This document shows, piece after piece, positions 6,335-8,627 of a stretch of 8,627 nt of DNA; position 1 is the stretch's first letter; each line of letters opens with the position of its first letter. The position numbers were made by a program, and so were the translations under genes. The notes beneath the pieces were generated by a model. That model was given only the letters and a program-made list of their open reading frames with translations. It made no database searches and had not been told where the DNA came from. This DNA is from an uncultured Enorma sp. (GTDB lineage: Bacteria; Actinomycetota; Coriobacteriia; Coriobacteriales; Coriobacteriaceae), in assembly GCA_905210055.1 (NCBI GenBank), contig CAJLVH010000074.1, positions 1 through 8,627 of the forward strand, in the 5' to 3' direction.

Positions 6335-7234
6335 ATGTTTTCCGGTCATTTGAAGATGAAGCTGCAGGATTTGTCATACAAGGAGAATCTCATTGCCAAT
6401 TTCATCATGGCAAATAGAGCGTCTGCCTCGAGCATGACCTCCTATGAGATCGCGGAGGGAGCGGGAGTTGCTCAGAGCGCGGTTATGCGCTTCTCGAAGA
6501 AGCTCGGCTACTCGTCGTTCAAGGAGCTCCAGGTCGACCTCATGTATGACGATCCCGATGATTCGAACGAGGTCTCGCCGGAAGAGGATACCGTCACTAC
6601 AGTCGAGAAGATTCAAAGGGCATACCAGCAATCGGTCGAAGAAATGCTTCGTCTCAATAGGGGCGATGTGCTCGAGCAAATTGCGGGCGCAATTTACCGT
6701 GCCCATCGCTTGCTGTGCTTCGGAGCGGAAACGTCCCTTGTGATGGCGCGGCTCTTCTCGGACCACATGAGCGAAATCGGAAAGGACTCGCATGCCTCGT
6801 CCGACCTCTTCGACAGTGCGGGCTTCATCAAGAATATGGGACCGAATGACTTGCTGCTCATCGTGTCCGCATCCGGGGAGACCTTGAGTTGCGTGAAGGT
6901 TGCAGAGCTTGCCAAAAAATACAGCGTACCGATGGTGTCTATCACCGGTCCTCATGCGAATACGGTGCGGTCGATGGCGGATTACGAGCTCGTGTCGTCG
7001 GACTACAAGGTTTTTACCAACATGGTCGTAATCAATAACCGCTGCTCGCAGATGTTCTTGCTCGAATGTCTGTTCTTGCTGGTATGGAAGCACAATCCAA
7101 TTGAGTTCAACAAGAAGATTCAGGAGCTCAACCAAAACCTCGATTCTGTCGCAGGCTGGCCGATGAAGACGAAGCGAGACGCTTTCGCAGGGGACGCCCA
7201 TCGCATTACCAGCGACGGAAAGCAGAAGGTATAG
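6335..7234 (+). CDS. RpiR-family transcriptional regulator (HTH plus SIS domain)
   Basis: A 299-residue DNA-binding protein. The N-terminal HTH_6 domain (about 1-75) includes a helix-turn-helix around 35-57 (MTSYEIAEGAGVAQSAVMRF) followed by KKLGYSSFKELQ, typical of the family. A SIS sugar-phosphate-binding domain follows at about 118-245, with CFGAETS (128-134) and the phosphate loop IVSASGET (176-183). Such proteins sense a phosphosugar made by the pathway they control. Next to the PTS operon and in the same direction, it is the natural candidate regulator, with the dyad near 1343-1359 as a possible site. Whether it activates or represses cannot be seen. AAGGA ends 5 bases before the ATG. 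The last 30 residues are polar and probably disordered. Confidence 0.88.
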   Translation: MFSGHLKMKLQDLSYKENLIANFIMANRASASSMTSYEIAEGAGVAQSAVMRFSKKLGYSSFKELQVDLMYDDPDDSNEVSPEEDTVTTVEKIQRAYQQSVEEMLRLNRGDVLEQIAGAIYRAHRLLCFGAETSLVMARLFSDHMSEIGKDSHASSDLFDSAGFIKNMGPNDLLLIVSASGETLSCVKVAELAKKYSVPMVSITGPHANTVRSMADYELVSSDYKVFTNMVVINNRCSQMFLLECLFLLVWKHNPIEFNKKIQELNQNLDSVAGWPMKTKRDAFAGDAHRITSDGKQKV

Positions 7235-7290
7235 ATACCTGCGGATGGGTTGTGGTTGCGGCGCAGAGCTTCCGAGGTCGTGTGGGATTT

Positions 7291-7326
7291 GAGAACCTTG
7301 TGGTGAGTTTGTGACACAAGGCTCTT
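7291..7326 (+). terminator. Possible weak terminator after the regulator gene
   Basis: CCTTGTG (7296-7302) and CACAAGG (7315-7321) pair around a 12-base loop; beyond one mismatch (7295/7322), AGA and TCT extend the stem. It lies 57 bases after the regulator stop. No T run follows, so ending of transcription here is only a suggestion. Confidence 0.35.
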
Positions 7327-7450
7327 CGACGCCATGTAGGCTTTGATGATTTCGAAAAGCGAAAACGTTACTGTGGCTGAAATGGGCATTATCAGACATC
7401 TGAATGCGATTCTCAAGGCTTTCGGCGGGTGTTGGTAAGTTAACGCTTGC

Positions 7451-7469
7451 TGGAGGAGAAGTGAAAGAA
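7451..7469 (+). repeat. 19-base direct repeat, copy 2
   Basis: Identical to 524-542 over TGGAGGAGAAGTGAAAGAA, same orientation, about 6.9 kb apart. Here it lies about 200 bases upstream of the toxin-antitoxin pair. No promoter like the one at copy 1 is visible beside it. Confidence 0.75.
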
Positions 7470-7617
7470 TGTGAGAGGTCACAGCTGAGCTGCGGTGATG
7501 GTTGGTATGCGATCCATCGCATGCGGCTCGCGCGCGATGGCCTCCCGGCGCGGGTAGGCCGCGGAGCAGAATCGGCGCCGTTCCCATATGCTGTCCCGCG
7601 TTATAACGCAGCAGAAT

Positions 7618-7651
7618 ATGACCAACATGCTGGTCATCTATCTGATACTAT
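7618..7651 (+). promoter_or_regulatory. Operator dyad and promoter of the toxin-antitoxin pair
   Basis: ATGACCA (7618-7624) and TGGTCAT (7631-7637) form a perfect inverted repeat, and the middle CATG extends the symmetry to 9 of 10 pairs over 20 bases. TACTAT at 7646-7651 is a plausible -10 box; a -35 box would fall inside the dyad. The arrangement fits the autoregulation usual for type II toxin-antitoxin operons, where the antitoxin, helped by the toxin, binds a palindrome over its own promoter. The palindrome at 7598-7609 may be a second site, centred 24 bases upstream. Confidence 0.6.
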
Positions 7652-7675
7652 AGAGATGGCGCAAGGAGGTGCGGT

Positions 7676-7960
7676 ATGGATGCTGCCATGCATATTCCCG
7701 AGGATCATCGTTTCGGAATCGCAGATGCGAAGGCTCATCTGAGTTCTCTCGTCACGCGTGTCGAACAGGCCGGAGAGTCGTTCGTGCTCGTGCGCTATGG
7801 AAGGCCAGTCGCACGGATCACGCCGTATCGTGACGAGGTAAAGCCAGAACGTTCAGCACGCGGGATTCTCAGCGCGCATGCCGATGCGGCTCGTCGCGAA
7901 CAGGAGCAGGTCGCATTTCTGAAGGCGATGGTGGATAAACATGACGCTGACCTTGCTTGA
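7676..7960 (+). CDS. Phd/YefM-type antitoxin
   Basis: A 94-residue protein. Residues 13-52 (FGIADAKAHLSSLVTRVEQ, then FVLVRYGRPVARITPY) form the Phd/YefM fold, which binds the operator as a dimer. The remaining 40 residues are charged and helical, the usual flexible tail that wraps around and blocks the toxin. AAGGAGG ends 6 bases before the ATG, a strong site fitting the need for excess antitoxin. It overlaps the toxin gene by 20 bases. The pairing of a Phd-like antitoxin with a PIN toxin is common. The family is clear; binding to the dyad at 7618-7637 is inferred. Confidence 0.88.
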   Translation: MDAAMHIPEDHRFGIADAKAHLSSLVTRVEQAGESFVLVRYGRPVARITPYRDEVKPERSARGILSAHADAARREQEQVAFLKAMVDKHDADLA

Positions 7961-8312
7961 TGCCAATGCGGTGCTTCGCTACCTCTTGGAAGACATCGAG
8001 GACCAGGCTGCGCAGGTGGAGCGTGCGGTCGAATCGGGCGCTGAAGTTACGCTTGAGGTGCTCGCGGAGTGTGTATACGTGCTGCAGGGAGTGTATGCCG
8101 TTCCTCGTTCAGATATTGCGGAAAGTATCGAGATTCTGCTCGAAGAGGTGTATTGCGCGCGCAAGCGCGTCGCGGCAACTGCGTTGGGGCTCTATCGTGG
8201 GTGTACGTTCGACTTCGTCGACTGCGTGCTCGCCGCCGAGCATGCCGTGAACGGCCAGGATGTTCTCACCTTCGATAAGAAGCTGCGCTCCCTCATATCG
8301 CTGGTAGGATGA
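7941..8312 (+). CDS. PIN-domain (VapC-like) ribonuclease toxin
   Basis: A 123-residue PIN domain, the usual length for VapC-type toxins, which cut RNA using Mg or Mn ions. The acidic active-site set is complete: Asp7 in LLDANAVLRYLL, Glu43 in EVLAECVYVL, Asp91 and Asp94 in FDFVDCVLAA, and Asp112 in VLTFDKKL. So the toxin appears able to act. The ATG is inside the antitoxin gene, 20 bases before its stop, and only a weak GGTGGA lies upstream, so its translation probably depends on the antitoxin's. No terminator is evident after it. Which RNA it cuts (tRNA, rRNA or mRNA) cannot be told from the sequence. Confidence 0.9.
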   Translation: MTLTLLDANAVLRYLLEDIEDQAAQVERAVESGAEVTLEVLAECVYVLQGVYAVPRSDIAESIEILLEEVYCARKRVAATALGLYRGCTFDFVDCVLAAEHAVNGQDVLTFDKKLRSLISLVG

Positions 8313-8359
8313 CAACTTGGCGCGCCGCCGTCGTTCATCGTGTGTTCGCCCGATGCCGC

Positions 8360-8390
8360 TTGTCTAATGCTACGGACGAACGGGCATAAT
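8360..8390 (+). promoter_or_regulatory. Possible promoter of the superoxide reductase gene
   Basis: TTGTCT (8360-8365) and CATAAT (8385-8390, 5 of 6 to the -10 consensus) are separated by 19 bases, longer than ideal. The -10 box is 42 bases before the ATG. No clear regulator site is seen; weak match. Confidence 0.35.
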
Positions 8391-8432
8391 CCCACCGATT
8401 GCATATTCGCATGTCTGTTGTAGGAGGTACTT

Positions 8433-8627
8433 ATGGCTACGTTTTACAAGGATGCCGAGAATCATTTCCTCGTCGCGCTTTCGTCCGATGCGCCTGCACC
8501 AGAGGGATACACCGCGCTTGAGGCAAATACTACCGATGCCGCTCAGGAAAAGCACGTGCCCGTCGTCGCGCGCGAAAACGACGGCCGTCTCATTCATGTG
8601 ACCGTCGGGTCGACGGAGCATCCCATG
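8433..8627 (+). CDS. Superoxide reductase / desulfoferrodoxin family protein, N-terminal part
   Basis: The first 65 codons of a gene that runs off the right edge. The family reduces superoxide to hydrogen peroxide at a non-heme iron bound by four His and one Cys, protecting anaerobes in air. EKHVPVV (39-45), with ligand His41, and HVTVGSTEHPM (55-65), with His63 the clearest second ligand, are the iron-site signatures; the last His and Cys ligands would be beyond the edge. Residues 1-35 align with the desulforedoxin domain of class I enzymes (FYKDAENH where FYKCEHCG is usual, then PNTTDAA-like ANTTDAA), but all its cysteines are missing, so this domain cannot bind iron. TAGGAGGT ends 4 bases before the ATG. 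Probably transcribed separately from the toxin pair. Confidence 0.88.
   Translation, partial: MATFYKDAENHFLVALSSDAPAPEGYTALEANTTDAAQEKHVPVVARENDGRLIHVTVGSTEHPM

Larger units (their letters stand above)
7235..7617. other. Non-coding spacer rich in inverted repeats
   Basis: No credible gene is seen between the regulator and the toxin-antitoxin pair. Open frames here are either antisense to the regulator or run out of frame into the antitoxin. Structural elements are the hairpin at 7291-7326, the second copy of the 19-base repeat (7451-7469), a dyad ATGCGAT-CC-ATCGCAT (7507-7522), a GC-rich hairpin (7539-7560, nine pairs with one bulged T) and a 12-base palindrome GCGTTATAACGC (7598-7609). Any of the shorter ones could be chance. 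Confidence 0.5.

Noticed and set aside
6374..7522. 382-codon open frame on the minus strand
   Set aside because: Antisense shadow of the RpiR-type gene; long only because of the codon composition.
7120..7587. 155-codon minus-strand frame across the spacer after the regulator
   Set aside because: Partly antisense to the regulator, no ribosome site and no recognisable domain; it resembles the minus frame near 540 only through the 19-base repeat.
8319..8326. GGCGCGCC palindrome after the toxin gene, also present near 1054
   Set aside because: Eight-base GC palindromes are expected by chance in this DNA, and there is no T run to make a terminator.

Overview
The window looks like a chromosomal segment from a Coriobacteriia gut actinobacterium, most likely Collinsella or a close relative. 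The grounds are moderately GC-rich DNA, GGAGG-type ribosome sites, a GTG start, and protein styles (superoxide reductase, mannose-family PTS, decarboxylase small subunits) that fit that group. This assignment is by recognition only; no database search was possible.

Left edge, minus strand (1-435): the end of an operon that leaves the window. A 127-residue protein with a duplicated OadG/MmdE-like motif overlaps the start of a biotin carrier protein, of which only the first 20 codons are present. Together they suggest a biotin-dependent, sodium-pumping acyl-CoA or oxo-acid decarboxylase. Positions 436-1389 form about 950 bases with no convincing gene. They hold a probable minus-strand promoter, a strong GC hairpin, one copy of a 19-base repeat, and an AT-rich promoter region for the next operon.

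Centre, plus strand (1390-6211): a compact sugar-uptake operon. In order it encodes a class I mannose-6-phosphate isomerase-like protein, then the IIA, IIB, IIC and IID subunits of a mannose-family phosphotransferase system, each a separate polypeptide, then a mannitol-1-phosphate 5-dehydrogenase-like enzyme. Several genes overlap or nearly touch. The likely logic is: IIA and IIB pass phosphate from HPr to a sugar or hexitol carried in by IIC/IID; the dehydrogenase and isomerase then interconvert the phosphorylated hexitol, ketose and aldose to reach fructose-6-phosphate. The real substrate cannot be read from the sequence. A hairpin at 6251-6285 separates this operon from an RpiR-family (HTH plus SIS) regulator at 6335-7234, the obvious candidate to control it.

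Right part, plus strand (7235-8627): a 440-base non-coding stretch with several inverted repeats and the second copy of the 19-base repeat leads into a type II toxin-antitoxin pair (Phd/YefM-like antitoxin and PIN-domain toxin overlapping by 20 bases), preceded by a 20-base operator-like dyad. The window ends inside a desulfoferrodoxin-family superoxide reductase whose N-terminal domain has lost its iron-binding cysteines.
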